A DNA stretch of 64,000 bases from Undaria pinnatifida (lineage: Eukaryota; Sar; Phaeophyceae; Laminariales; Alariaceae), in assembly GCA_012845835.1 (NCBI GenBank), contig JABAKD010000014.1, positions 5,255,896 to 5,319,895 of the forward strand. Reading direction: 5' to 3'. Position numbers and translations under genes: made by a program. Of this stretch, positions 37,001-40,882 are shown in pieces. Under the pieces are notes generated by a model. The model saw only the letters and a list, made by a program, of their open reading frames with translations, had not been told where the DNA came from and made no database searches. Position 1 is the stretch's first letter, and each line of letters starts with the position of its first letter.

Positions 37001-38075
37001 GTCTAGTTTTGTACGGAGACGCCTCGTTAGACGTAATATACTGATTTTAGTATTAAGCGGTCCTAGACGGTTGTCCATCGTAAGTCAAGAGTGCCGTCAA
37101 CCGACATCTTTGGTTGTATCATGGGCGATGGAGGGGTGTGCTCATTGATTCGTCGATGTTTTAATATATCGATCCGATGCACGGCCCTTTTTTAGTGTTA
37201 CGTTTTAGGATGGATAGGCGGATTGGATGACACGAGCTGTTGCTTGCCTCGATAGCTCCCTATCTACGATTATAATGTTTACAGCACATATAGTACGAAG
37301 GGCTCTGAAGACGTATCTGAAACAGTCAACGAAAAATCTTGACGAAGCAATTTCATCGTTTCGTGCTAGAAATAAAGTGAGTTCATGATTTTTTCCATAG
37401 AGAGGGACACGATAAATAATACGTTTTGTAGATGTATCACAACTGCCGCTCCCCTGCTCATAGCGCAGCGTGGCGGTGCTGGGATGCAGTGCGCTGCGGC
37501 GCGGCTACCAGGTATTGCGTCGAGATGCTAGTGGTTCCCAGACAGCCTGAACTATTGCAATAACCCGCGTCCTGCTGTTGCTTGCATCTTACTCGTCGTT
37601 TCGCTCGTGTTCTCGCAGCTGCTGCAATGAAACCCGAAGATAAGCGGCTTATCTGCTGCTGAGTGCGCCTTACCCTGTCGCTCATTCGTCTCGTTCGTAT
37701 CCCCACAGCTGCTGCACTCGAATCGGGAAAAACCCCGCTTTTCTGCTGTTTCGTGCTTCCTCTATAAAAACTGCTACTCGCCGTTTCGCTCGTATCTACG
37801 GAGCTGCTGCACTCAAAGCCGAAAATAACCCGGGTTTTTTTTTTCTCTTTTTTGTTTGCGTGTGTTTCCCATACAGTCTAAAATCTGAAAACAACCCGCT
37901 CTGTGCTGTTGCGTGCACCCTATCCTGTCGCTCGTCACTTCGCTCGTATGTATCCTCACAGCTGCTGCACGCGCTCCCCGGACACTCTGGCACGGTCTAC
38001 AGAGGTACCTGGAACGCGAAGCAGGGGCTGCTGGCCACTTGCTCAGAAGACGGGACTGTTCGAACATGGTGGTAA
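15355..38075 (+). CDS. LisH-CTLH-WD40 protein, WDR26/GID7-like (gene span, ~11 exons)
   Basis: Exons as listed separately; introns 0.8-9.8 kb. Order of parts: Ala-rich N-terminal extension, LisH dimerisation motif, CTLH/CRA helical region, then about seven WD40 blades. In the CTLH part, the series EYLELIE...[30 protein letters not shown] and SGRYHPN follows WDR26/Gid7 order. The last two blades ([48 protein letters not shown]) match the end of the plant/animal WDR26 propeller. In that family the protein is a subunit of the GID/CTLH E3 ubiquitin ligase that recruits substrates or bridges modules; that role is inferred. Splice phases agree at every mapped junction except inside the poly-G tract of exon 6. 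WDR47 shares the LisH-CTLH start, but the C-terminus favours WDR26. Confidence 0.8.
16172..16385 (+). repeat. repeat M, single unit (in intron 1)
   Basis: TTAGTGCGGTACCCTTTAGT, GTATAGTGCGGTTATA, and GTGGGTATTGTCACCTGGCA match the 7.9-8.2 kb tandem units in order, with deletions. Confidence 0.6.
16386..17974. other. intron 1 interior, nothing identified
   Basis: Contains TGC/CTG-rich stretches (16860-16980) and a poly-C tract at 17582. No exon-like frame with splice signals was recognised. Confidence 0.35.
17975..18290 (-). mobile_element. tRNA-derived SINE, copy 2
   Basis: Reverse orientation: T-rich tail complement at 17975-18000, body (CACGCTCTCGCGCTTTCCGC), then the tRNA-like head ending CGCCACCGGGGCGACCGGC. 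The A and B boxes read on the minus strand. Full length. Confidence 0.85.
18306..18475 (+). repeat. G-rich low-complexity tract
   Basis: About 170 bp of almost pure GGGGA/GGAGG purine sequence with many runs of 3-7 G. It directly follows the 5' (tRNA-like) end of SINE copy 2. The open frames through it are artefacts. Confidence 0.8.
18770..18870 (-). repeat. element Q, single arm
   Basis: GCATAATCAAGTCTGTGGTC and CAGGCTCCAGCCACTCTGGA repeat the right arm of element Q at 11.5 kb. The left arm is missing. A (GTT)n run precedes it. Confidence 0.55.
19104..19200 (+). repeat. family L repeat
   Basis: GGACGTCAGCCGTGAGTTTG, AATACTCATCTTTGCAAGCT and GCGTTGTTGGTACTCGTAAT match 11.3 kb and 1.5 kb closely, indicating recent spread. 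Confidence 0.65.
19238..19380 (+). repeat. purine-only GAAA/GGAA microsatellite
   Basis: About 140 bp of nearly pure A/G sequence (GAAAGAAAGAAAAGAAGAG type). Non-coding. Confidence 0.8.
19425..19734 (-). mobile_element. tRNA-derived SINE, copy 3
   Basis: Reverse orientation with a T run at 19425-19439, standard body and tRNA-like head to 19734. It has a short CTCG duplication in the head. It faces copy 4 head to head across only ~9 bp, making a ~600-bp inverted repeat. Confidence 0.85.
19744..20065 (+). mobile_element. tRNA-derived SINE, copy 4
   Basis: Forward orientation. Head with A box TGGCGTATCAGG and B box GAGTTCGAGCCCC, standard body, and the longest A tail of the family (20035-20065). 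Confidence 0.88.
20066..20308. repeat. ~80-bp direct duplication flanking a 72-nt tRNA-like fragment
   Basis: The segment ATCAAGTGCATCAATGGCAC...ACGCTAGTTTGTGA occurs at about 20066-20147 and again at 20226-20308 with a few differences. Between the copies lies only the tRNA-like head of the SINE in reverse orientation (20150-20221), without body or tail. Confidence 0.75.
20987..21222 (+). mobile_element. MITE family C, copy
   Basis: Body words CTGAATGACGGGGCTCCTTA, ACCCAAAATCGTCGGAAA and GATTCTCGTTGTGT, and right terminus CCTCTGTCGTAGCACGCGTC. The left terminal repeat is degraded. Confidence 0.75.
21223..21465 (+). other. segment with a weak tRNA-like B box
   Basis: AGGGGTTCAAATCTCGGTATGG at about 21309-21330 resembles a pol III B box, followed by a duplicated ATCTCGGTATGGAGATTTT. 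No A box or foldable tRNA was found, so a second decayed SINE type is only a possibility. The end of the interval (GGGTCCCTCGCGAGAGTGAC) is shared with the flanks of the 72-bp arrays. Confidence 0.3.
21466..21556 (+). repeat. dispersed repeat D, copy 2
   Basis: Starts ACGCCTTTACAGCTGGAAAC, then ATTACTTGGACTTAGCATGG, and ends at GGGGTTTTGGGGCTCT. Very similar to the copy at 59.7 kb. Confidence 0.75.
21557..23904. other. intron 1 interior, nothing identified
   Basis: CTG/TGC-rich from 22240 to 22440 and about 22510 to 22540. Bases 22660-22820 contain two copies of a block (GCTAGGGGGTGTGCTACCGA...GCGATTGCTAAGGAGCGTTA). No exon was recognised. Confidence 0.35.
23905..24185 (+). repeat. element O, copy 1
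   Basis: T-rich tract, then CTTCCGGCGGATGGGGCAAA, AGCTTTTGCTCACCACACTT, ACGCGTCGTGTGTCGATTTA, CCCAGCGCTAGCTGGCG and GATAGCGTGAGCTG. Copies are at 38.8-39.0 kb (reverse) and 58.8-59.0 kb. The constant poly-T end suggests retroposition in reverse orientation; no pol III boxes were identified. Confidence 0.65.
24985..25180 (+). repeat. (TTG)n / (TGC)n microsatellite
   Basis: At least 28 almost perfect GTT triplets from 25003, then GTTGCT and GTTACT variants. Open on all frames; the poly-Leu, poly-Gln and poly-Thr frames are not genes. Confidence 0.9.
25181..25216 (+). pseudogene. decayed copy 1 of the LisH exon head
   Basis: CTGCCTGGTAG followed by ATGAAACGGGACGTGCTGTG matches the true acceptor and start of the LisH exon (CTTGGTAG, ATCAAGCAGGACGTGCTTAG) 294 bp downstream. 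Its frame reads [11 protein letters not shown] then a stop, against [13 protein letters not shown] in the real exon. Confidence 0.65.
25365..25402 (+). pseudogene. decayed copy 2 of the LisH exon head
   Basis: ACTTGATAG then GTCAAGCAGGACGGACGAAG and CATAATGGCG parallels the true exon start 110 bp downstream. Frame and acceptor are damaged. Confidence 0.65.
25475..25585 (+). CDS. WDR26/GID7-like gene, LisH exon
   Basis: Acceptor CTTGGTAG|ATC, donor AAG|GTATTA, 37 codons, phase 0 at both ends. The peptide [20 protein letters not shown], then AAVVIQDEA, is a canonical LisH helix pair (hydrophobic i/i+4 pattern, 'YL.s..L..a...l..Ea'). LisH motifs mediate dimerisation, and in GID subunits contact with partner subunits. 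Confidence 0.85.
25600..26200 (+). repeat. intron with ~55-bp tandem units
   Basis: From about 25600 to 25790, four degenerate units repeat GTAAAAATGAAAAGTACGCG / TCAGCTGTGAAGT. The last passes into a family L relic. Bases 25920-26130 contain two copies of a GCGGTCAAATCGGCTTGTCA-type block. Confidence 0.6.
26201..26386. mobile_element. MITE family N, copy 2
   Basis: Left TATGGTGAGTACCCCGATTT, right AAATCGGGGTGCCCACTGTA. The interior shares GAGCGCCNCGTGACNAGCCG and TGTAGTGGGAAA with copy 1. Same length class. Confidence 0.8.
27053..27184 (+). CDS. WDR26/GID7-like gene, exon encoding start of CTLH
   Basis: Acceptor GCCGTCTAG|GCT, donor CAG|GTACTG, 44 codons, phase 0 at both ends. [20 protein letters not shown] is the usual CTLH start ('i..GdW..a...l'); [13 protein letters not shown] continues the helix that links to the next exon. 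Confidence 0.85.
27270..27640 (+). repeat. intron duplicated block and repeat P
   Basis: CTCGCACTGCACCAGCAAGG (27380) is repeated as CTCGCACTTCACCAGCAAGG (27484), each followed by ACA(C/A)ATTCACACCAA. Repeat P (CTATGGCCATGCGCAAACTG then AGTACACC and a C run) follows at 27580. Poly-C tracts abound. Confidence 0.6.
27643..27846 (+). pseudogene. tandem copies of the CTLH exon 5' part (27643 and 27780)
   Basis: Two acceptor-plus-exon copies. At 27643 only the border survives (AAAACCCAG|GGATACCCAG). At 27780-27846 the first 67 bases of the true exon are kept: its frame reads [20 protein letters not shown], against the real exon (28084) with E and F at positions 10 and 15. After RRL the copy runs into a C tract and has no donor. 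It could be spliced only through a downstream cryptic donor. Confidence 0.8.
27960..27976 (+). pseudogene. third border copy of the CTLH exon
   Basis: GAAACCCAG|GAGTACCTACGA shares the acceptor and first 11 bases with the true exon 124 bp downstream; the rest has decayed. Confidence 0.6.
28084..28301 (+). CDS. WDR26/GID7-like gene, main CTLH/CRA exon
   Basis: Acceptor AAACCCAG|GAG, donor CAAG|GTGAGC, enters phase 0 and leaves phase 2, 72 codons. The order [40 protein letters not shown] parallels the WDR26 CTLH-CRA segment, including the conserved 'W.G....R..L...L' signature. Confidence 0.9.
28302..28954 (+). other. intron with repeated GATTGCCC/TTTTCGG words
   Basis: From about 28700 to 28950 the word TTTTTC(C/G)GATTGCC with following CTTGACAC/CTTGCAC recurs about six times before the true acceptor (TTTTTTCGGCCGGTGCAG). 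This again looks like serial duplication of a 3' splice region, more decayed than elsewhere. Confidence 0.5.
28955..29075 (+). CDS. WDR26/GID7-like gene, end of CTLH/CRA
   Basis: Acceptor GGTGCAG|A completes Arg from phase 2; donor AAT|GTACGA; leaves phase 0. [20 protein letters not shown] and SGRYHPN correspond to the 'lPP.RL..LL.qAv..Q...c.yHn' element that ends the CTLH region of WDR26. Confidence 0.9.
29193..29268 (+). repeat. three 25-26-bp tandem repeats
   Basis: CCTTGTTCCCTGTGGCCATA plus 5-6 bases, three times in a row. Confidence 0.85.
29385..29845 (+). repeat. 72-bp minisatellite E, array 1 (~6 units)
   Basis: Each unit holds GTAGTGAAAATTGGGGGTAC, CCCCCTACTACCGTAGCCTT, GATCAGAGGTATACCCTTTT and TTGGCTTTGACCCG. 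Left flank GAGTCACTCGCGCCAGTGGC. The same unit forms arrays at 47.2-47.7 kb (reverse) and 48.8-49.4 kb (forward). Confidence 0.92.
29846..30370 (+). other. intron interior before first WD40 exon, nothing identified
   Basis: No exon or repeat family was recognised, apart from a short TGC run at 29995. Confidence 0.35.
30372..31063 (+). CDS. WDR26/GID7-like gene, first two WD40 blades with Gly/Asp-rich insert
   Basis: Acceptor TATCCAG|GTG in phase 0. Blade 1: [34 protein letters not shown]. An acidic/Gly-rich insert (30550-30870) ends at a run of 18 G (30871-30888). Blade 2, [20 protein letters not shown] then [12 protein letters not shown], is one frame on, and ends at donor GGAG|GTGCGC in phase 1, matching the next exon. 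So frames disagree across the G run. Either the run is one G too long or two too short (assembly or true polymorphism), or an unrecognised intron removes it (acceptor-like AGs exist at ~30679 and 30856), or the allele is broken. Confidence 0.75.
31225..31400 (+). repeat. G-rich intron tract
   Basis: GGGGAGGGG-type sequence just after the exon. The same intron ends in a C run (31855-31869) directly before the next acceptor. Confidence 0.6.
31402..31667 (-). mobile_element. MITE family C, copy (reverse body)
   Basis: Left terminus GTGCTACACGATAGAGGTGC; body CGACGATTTTGGGTTAAGGA; right terminus CTCTATCGTGGCACGCGTC. About 265 bp, within the intron. Confidence 0.8.
31700..31860 (+). repeat. CAA/CAC microsatellite
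   Basis: CAACAACAATCATAACAGCC-type sequence giving His/Asn- and Thr-rich frames. It lies just before the poly-C and acceptor of the next exon. Confidence 0.75.
31880..32064 (+). CDS. WDR26/GID7-like gene, WD40 blade exon
   Basis: Acceptor CGCCCAG|GG completes a Gly codon (phase 1), donor CAG|GTGTGT in phase 0. [30 protein letters not shown] and [11 protein letters not shown] make one WD40 blade with the GH start and a D-R-x-V-R-L-Y end. Two partial copies of the exon follow downstream. Confidence 0.85.
32204..32310 (+). pseudogene. duplicate WD40 exon copy 2, donor lost
   Basis: Acceptor-like CTTCGCAG, then CGTGTGGAGTTTTACTCGGC, GTTACGGCGGGGTGCGACCG, reading [18 protein letters not shown] and [11 protein letters not shown] with an open frame. 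The donor (CAG|GT in the source) is changed to CAGCCAAG, so normal splicing should fail. Confidence 0.75.
32466..32590 (+). pseudogene. duplicate WD40 exon copy 3, frame broken
   Basis: GTGAAGTTCCACCCAGAAAT is itself doubled here (GAAGTTCCACCCATAAAAGG), then TTTTGTCACGGCGAGGCACG, ACCGAACCGTGCTATTG and GTAGAGACCGGCCAG|GTGCGT. The donor is intact but the reading frame is disrupted. A G-rich tract follows. Confidence 0.75.
32825..32967 (+). CDS. WDR26/GID7-like gene, WD40 blade exon
   Basis: Acceptor CCGTTTGACAG|GAG in phase 0; donor CTCAG|GTGATC, leaving phase 2. [37 protein letters not shown], then SGVCVKTL form a full canonical blade. Confidence 0.88.
33150..33230 (+). pseudogene. WD40 exon cassette, truncated copy D1
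   Basis: TTTCTTCAG|CTAAACAGCG, then TTCGGTTGACCTGATAATGG and CTCTAGGCACGGTCC. Matches the first ~75 bases of the true exon at 33977, then passes into CCCCCGACCCCC. If spliced in, its first codon after the junction is TAA. Confidence 0.8.
33324..33376 (+). pseudogene. WD40 exon cassette, truncated copy D2
   Basis: TTTGTTTCAG|TCAAGCGGTG, then GCTTCGGTTGACCTGACTCC. Frame [18 protein letters not shown], open and close to the true exon; C-rich afterwards. Confidence 0.78.
33457..33540 (+). pseudogene. WD40 exon cassette, truncated copy D3
   Basis: ATTTTCACAG|CCAAGCATTG, then CTGGCTATGGACGGCATGTA and CTCTAGGCACGGTCC. Frame [20 protein letters not shown], open for ~28 codons, then C-rich. Confidence 0.8.
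33739..33791 (+). pseudogene. WD40 exon cassette, truncated copy D4 (and a trace at ~33900)
   Basis: GATTTTTCAG|CCAAGCAGTG, then GACCTGACTGTGGACGGCAT. Frame [19 protein letters not shown] still more decayed border (ATGAATATCGGGTAGTAAAA, CCATGCAGTGG) lies at 33877-33913. Confidence 0.75.
33977..34103 (+). CDS. WDR26/GID7-like gene, WD40 blade exon (intact member of the cassette array)
   Basis: Acceptor TTTTTGCAG|C completes Ser from phase 2; donor AAG|GTTGGG in phase 0, followed by a 14-G run. [43 protein letters not shown]. It is the last of six tandem cassettes and the only one with a complete 3' half and donor. Confidence 0.9.
34150..35190 (+). repeat. intron made of ~130-200-bp tandem splice-border units related to MITE A
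   Basis: Acceptor-like borders recur at 34299 (GATGAAATCAG|GGATCTC), 34499 (ATAATCACAG|GGGTCTG), 34652 (TTGAAAACAG|GGATCTC), 34786 (ACAAGAACAG|GGATCTG) and decayed near 34920. All resemble the true acceptor ATGCAAACAG|GGACACC at 35194. Each is preceded by CTTACACCC...CGCTCGTGCGA and followed by GATACGGCACAG and TAGAT(C/T)GTGATCTGTC, words also found in MITE A. Confidence 0.8.
35194..35310 (+). CDS. WDR26/GID7-like gene, WD40 blade exon
   Basis: Acceptor AAACAG|GGA, donor CAG|GTGAAT, phase 0 at both ends, 39 codons. [39 protein letters not shown] follow RYK of the preceding exon, reproducing the 'YkGH...r..iRs.FGg.....aSGSeD..VYiWhR' block typical of WDR26. Confidence 0.92.
35620..36065 (+). 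repeat. (TTGG)n microsatellite
   Basis: GTTGGTTGGTTGG with GATT and GGTC variants over ~440 bp. The long frame of GWLVGWLV residues is an artefact. Confidence 0.9.
36520..36830 (+). repeat. TTGGATC/TTGATC degenerate repeats
   Basis: Words such as CTTGGATCTT, CTTCGATCTTGGATCTTG and CTTTGATCTTGGGTCTTGGA recur; non-coding. Confidence 0.65.
36855..37107. mobile_element. MITE family K, copy 2
   Basis: Left ATGTCGGTTGATGGTC, right GCCGTCAACCGACAT. The interior is a ~75-bp unit (GGTCTAGTTTTGTCCCGTCA, AGGCCTCGTTAGTAATATAC, TGGTTTTGTACGGAG) repeated about three times. Confidence 0.8.
37540..37961 (+). repeat. tandem copies of the last exon's 3' splice border (~92-bp units)
   Basis: Borders at 37619 (GTTCTCGCAG|CTGCTGCAAT), 37709 (ATCCCCACAG|CTGCTGCACT) and 37804 (ATCTACGGAG|CTGCTGCACT) precede the true one at 37962 (ATCCTCACAG|CTGCTGCACG). 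Units also share TCGTTTCGCTCGT and ACCCG...CTGCTGTT(T/G)CGTGC. Confidence 0.8.
37962..38075 (+). CDS. WDR26/GID7-like gene, last WD40 blade and stop
   Basis: Acceptor CCTCACAG|CTG in phase 0. [37 protein letters not shown], then TAA. The stop codon lies inside a perfect donor (TG|GTAAGT). If that donor is used, a candidate acceptor at 38254 (CTGTTGCAG|A) would give TGA at once, so both outcomes end the protein within a residue. In WDR26 the last blade is also followed by only a short tail. Confidence 0.85.
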   Translation: MLHALPGHSGTVYRGTWNAKQGLLATCSEDGTVRTWW

Positions 38076-38084
38076 GTGAGGGCA

Positions 38085-38205
38085 GGGGGGCAGGGAGGGG
38101 GGGGGGGGGGAGAAAGTGGGGGAGGAGGGAGGGAGGGGGGCAGAGGTGGGGTTGGGGAGAATGGGGAAGAGGGGAAGGGGGAGGGGGAGAGGGGGGAGAT
38201 GCTGT
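38085..38205 (+). repeat. G-rich tract after the WDR26-like stop
   Basis: About 120 bp of GGGGGAGG purine sequence directly following the stop/donor. Confidence 0.75.
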
Positions 38206-38818
38206 GATTGTCGTTGCCGTGCCCTCACGGAGTCTTTACGGCGTACTGTTGCAGACGGTCTGATAGGATCGCTGGGGGGCGCTGCAGTTGAGACGGTTTG
38301 TTCGTTGTTTTGTTGTGTATGAGGCACCTTTTTTGGCGCTTTGCTTCAGGGATGTACGTTACGGCACACTTGCGGAACTTGTTAGTGGAAATTACGGGAA
38401 ATCAGCCCTTCTTGTTACGAGCGGCTGCTACGGCAAGAAAACGGGGATGAAAATTAACATGCCCCGGTTTTTCCCATCTAACCATGATAAAATCACTAAA
38501 AATGAGAAAAAAATCGCGAGTAATGAATAAAAATGTGTGCACGCGTGTACAACCGCTTATGCTCTATGAGCAGATGGTCAAGCGTCACGTATAAAAGGTA
38601 CCACTCTTGCATATTATAGGTTTGGCGTCATGCCAACGTATCACACCAACCAGCTGATACCAACTGCCGCAATGGGTAAAGCCGACGGCAGTGTCCGAAT
38701 ATTTATAGACTGTTCTAAAGAATCAGGCCTATGATACAAGGCGCTGCTGCTATGATACGATGCTATATTATATCCATGGGGTTTCCACTAAATATGGAGG
38801 TTGTTTCTTACCGGGGAT
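38206..38818. other. intergenic, nothing identified
   Basis: Probable 3' flank of the WDR26-like gene. No clear polyadenylation signal, exon or repeat family. Confidence 0.35.
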
Positions 38819-38999
38819 TGGGGACACAATTCTGTTACGTCACGCTATACCTACAATGGGATCCGAAGGGTGCGCCAGCTAGCGTTGGGCTGCGAAAGCA
38901 ACTGAGTTAAATCGGCACACGACGCGTATGAAAATACGTGGGAGTGTGGTGTGCTAAAGCTTTATTTTCCCCATCCGCCGGAGGATGGAAAAAAAAAAG
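38819..38999 (-). repeat. element O, copy 2 (reverse, A-rich end)
   Basis: TCACGCTATACCTACAATGG, GCGCCAGCTAGCGTTGGGCT, CGGCACACGACGCGTATGAA, AGCTTTATTTTCCCCATCCG, then a poly-A-like end at 38988-39008. Confidence 0.7.
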
Positions 39000-39231
39000 A
39001 AAAAAAAAATGTGGAAGAAAATGTTACGCACGGCGGACCATCGTTACGCAAAATGACGTGTTACGCCGTAACGTACCTCCATGCTTTGCTTATTTCGCAA
39101 TAAAGAGGTTTTCGAGGATAACATTCCCATCACCCCTACCAGGTATATCGCACGCCCTACCGATATAGACGATTAATATGAATGCGCTCATCGTTTTTTT
39201 CAGGGCCTTTCACGGGTCAGACCACTTCTCG

Positions 39232-39312
39232 CGGGTTGGGTCGGGTTGGGTCGGGTCGGGTCGGGATAGGGTAACCGGCCCCGCTCCGACCCGACCCGAC
39301 CCGACCCGTGAG
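39232..39312. repeat. GGGTC/GACCC inverted repeat
   Basis: A run of GGGTTGGGTCGGGTCGGGTC is followed after ~20 bp by GACCCGACCCGACCCGACCC, forming a strong hairpin. A smaller version lies at 51430-51530. Confidence 0.8.
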
Positions 39313-39490
39313 ATTTCGATCACCTCCCGATCCGGCTGGATCCGCGTTTTTTTTATAACCTCCTGACCCTTAGTCATAACCCGTGAAAACCCCCGTTATT
39401 TTTTGTGGCGCTGCATGGGTCGCAAAAGGCGAACACACACCCACACATGCATGCAAGGCCTGTGATACAAAACACATGCGATTAGGTATC

Positions 39491-39700
39491 TGGTACAGGT
39501 ACAGGACTACCTTATCCTATAACAGGTACAGGACTACCTTGTCCTATAACAGGTACAGGACTACCTTATCCTATAACAGGTACACGACTACCTTATCCTA
39601 TAACAGGTACAGGACTACCTTATCCTAGAACAGGTACAGGACTACCTTATCTTAGAACATACCTTATCCTATTACAGGTACAGGACTACCTTATCCTGTT
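39491..39700 (+). repeat. 27-bp tandem repeat (~8 units)
   Basis: Units of AGGTACAGGACTACCTTATC plus CTATAAC, one of them truncated. Confidence 0.92.
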
Positions 39701-39829
39701 TACAGATGTTTTCTTAGTCACCTTGCATAGGCGGCTCCGCACAACGGTACAGCGCAGTAGTGGTCCATCTGTAGCGCCGGTATATACCACACCCCGGACA
39801 ATAGCCTATTGAATATGCCTGTTCAATGC

Positions 39830-40070
39830 CAATAGGTTGGGGTATTGAATATCGATACCTATTGACACGTTCGATAGGTATGCGAATTTGTCGATCGATA
39901 CCAATCGCTTGGACCAATAGGTCCAGAAAAATTGGTACAATAGGCTATTGTTCTTAAGATAGGTGTGTGAATGTGTCTATCGATACCTATTTCTTCGACC
40001 AATAGGTTCTGATAAATCGGCACAATACGCTACCGTCCTTACAATAGTTATGTCGCACTGTCGATCGAAA
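39830..40070 (+). repeat. ~95-bp degenerate repeats (CGATACC...CCAATAGG)
   Basis: GTCGATCGATACC, ACCAATAGGT and GCACAATA(G/C)GCTA recur two to three times. Related units lie at 41140-41240. Confidence 0.65.
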
Positions 40071-40099
40071 AACATAATTAATTACCATTTTCTAGGTCC

Positions 40100-40425
40100 G
40101 ACCACTTTCGTTTTTTGGACTTTTGGGCTGTACAGACTTCCAAAGCTGCAGCTGCTGCTGGACCCTTCGAACAGCTCCCGCAGCTGCTGGGCCATTCGAA
40201 CGGCTGTCCCAGAACGTCAAAACGTCAGCTATGTTTTGTAATTTCAATGCTGGCGGTGGTGATTAAGGCTGCAAATGTTTCATCAGCTGCTGCTGCCGTT
40301 CATTTTTTCCCCCCTATCCGCTGTTGCTCACAACGTCAGCAGATTACTTGGTGCTGAATTTTTATCGCTATACCGCAGCGCTGTCGCCAAAGCTTCCAGC
40401 GCCACCGCCAGCACCCCCGCGCCGC

Positions 40426-40459
<34 letters not shown>

Positions 40460-40730
40460 ACTGCTGTTGGTGTCTATACTGCGTAAGTTTTTGAAGGTAA
40501 AAAATCGCTGTCTGTGGTCATGACCTCGCCTAGCCTATCTTCCTTGCTGAATACTCGTTCCATGGCGGAGTACCTATGCGTGGGGAGCATGGGAGGGAGG
40601 GAGCTGGCTGTGATAATGGCACTAGTGCTATCTGTGACTGGGCACCTTAGGGGAAGGCGCTCGAGTGCCGGCTGCGGAGGTCGCCGTTGCTGCATCAACG
40701 TGTTGCGCGAACTCGCATCGTTTGTTTCAG
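40100..40730 (+). other. possible coding region, frame unclear
   Basis: Several overlapping open frames around (CTG)n/(GCT)n stretches. One, 40337-40499, begins after an acceptor-like AACGTCAG and reads LLGAEFLSLYRSAVAKA before a Leu run. It may be an upstream exon of the gene at 40731, but the frames on both strands are equally open, so none is called. Confidence 0.3.
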
Positions 40731-40882
40731 ATCGCCCAACACAGCTGCAGCTTCGAGTATTTATTTACACCAAGACAGCAGTCAAATCGCACATACATCA
40801 AAAAGTACCAGCAAATTGTTGCACATGGCCGGTCACCCATCGACCAGTCAGTGTATTTTCCAAGAAGATCTGGAAACACCTG
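40731..40882 (+). CDS. unrecognised + gene, exon a
   Basis: Acceptor TTTGTTTCAG|ATC, donor CCTG|GTAGGC (leaves phase 2), 50 codons: IAQHSCSFEYLFTPRQQSNR, TYIKKYQQIVAHGRSPIDQS, VYFPRRSGNT. Good codon composition and no stops; other frames are also open, so moderate confidence. Confidence 0.5.

Noticed and set aside
39491..39700. CRISPR-like array
   Set aside because: The 27-bp units are contiguous with no spacers, in a spliced eukaryotic genome.
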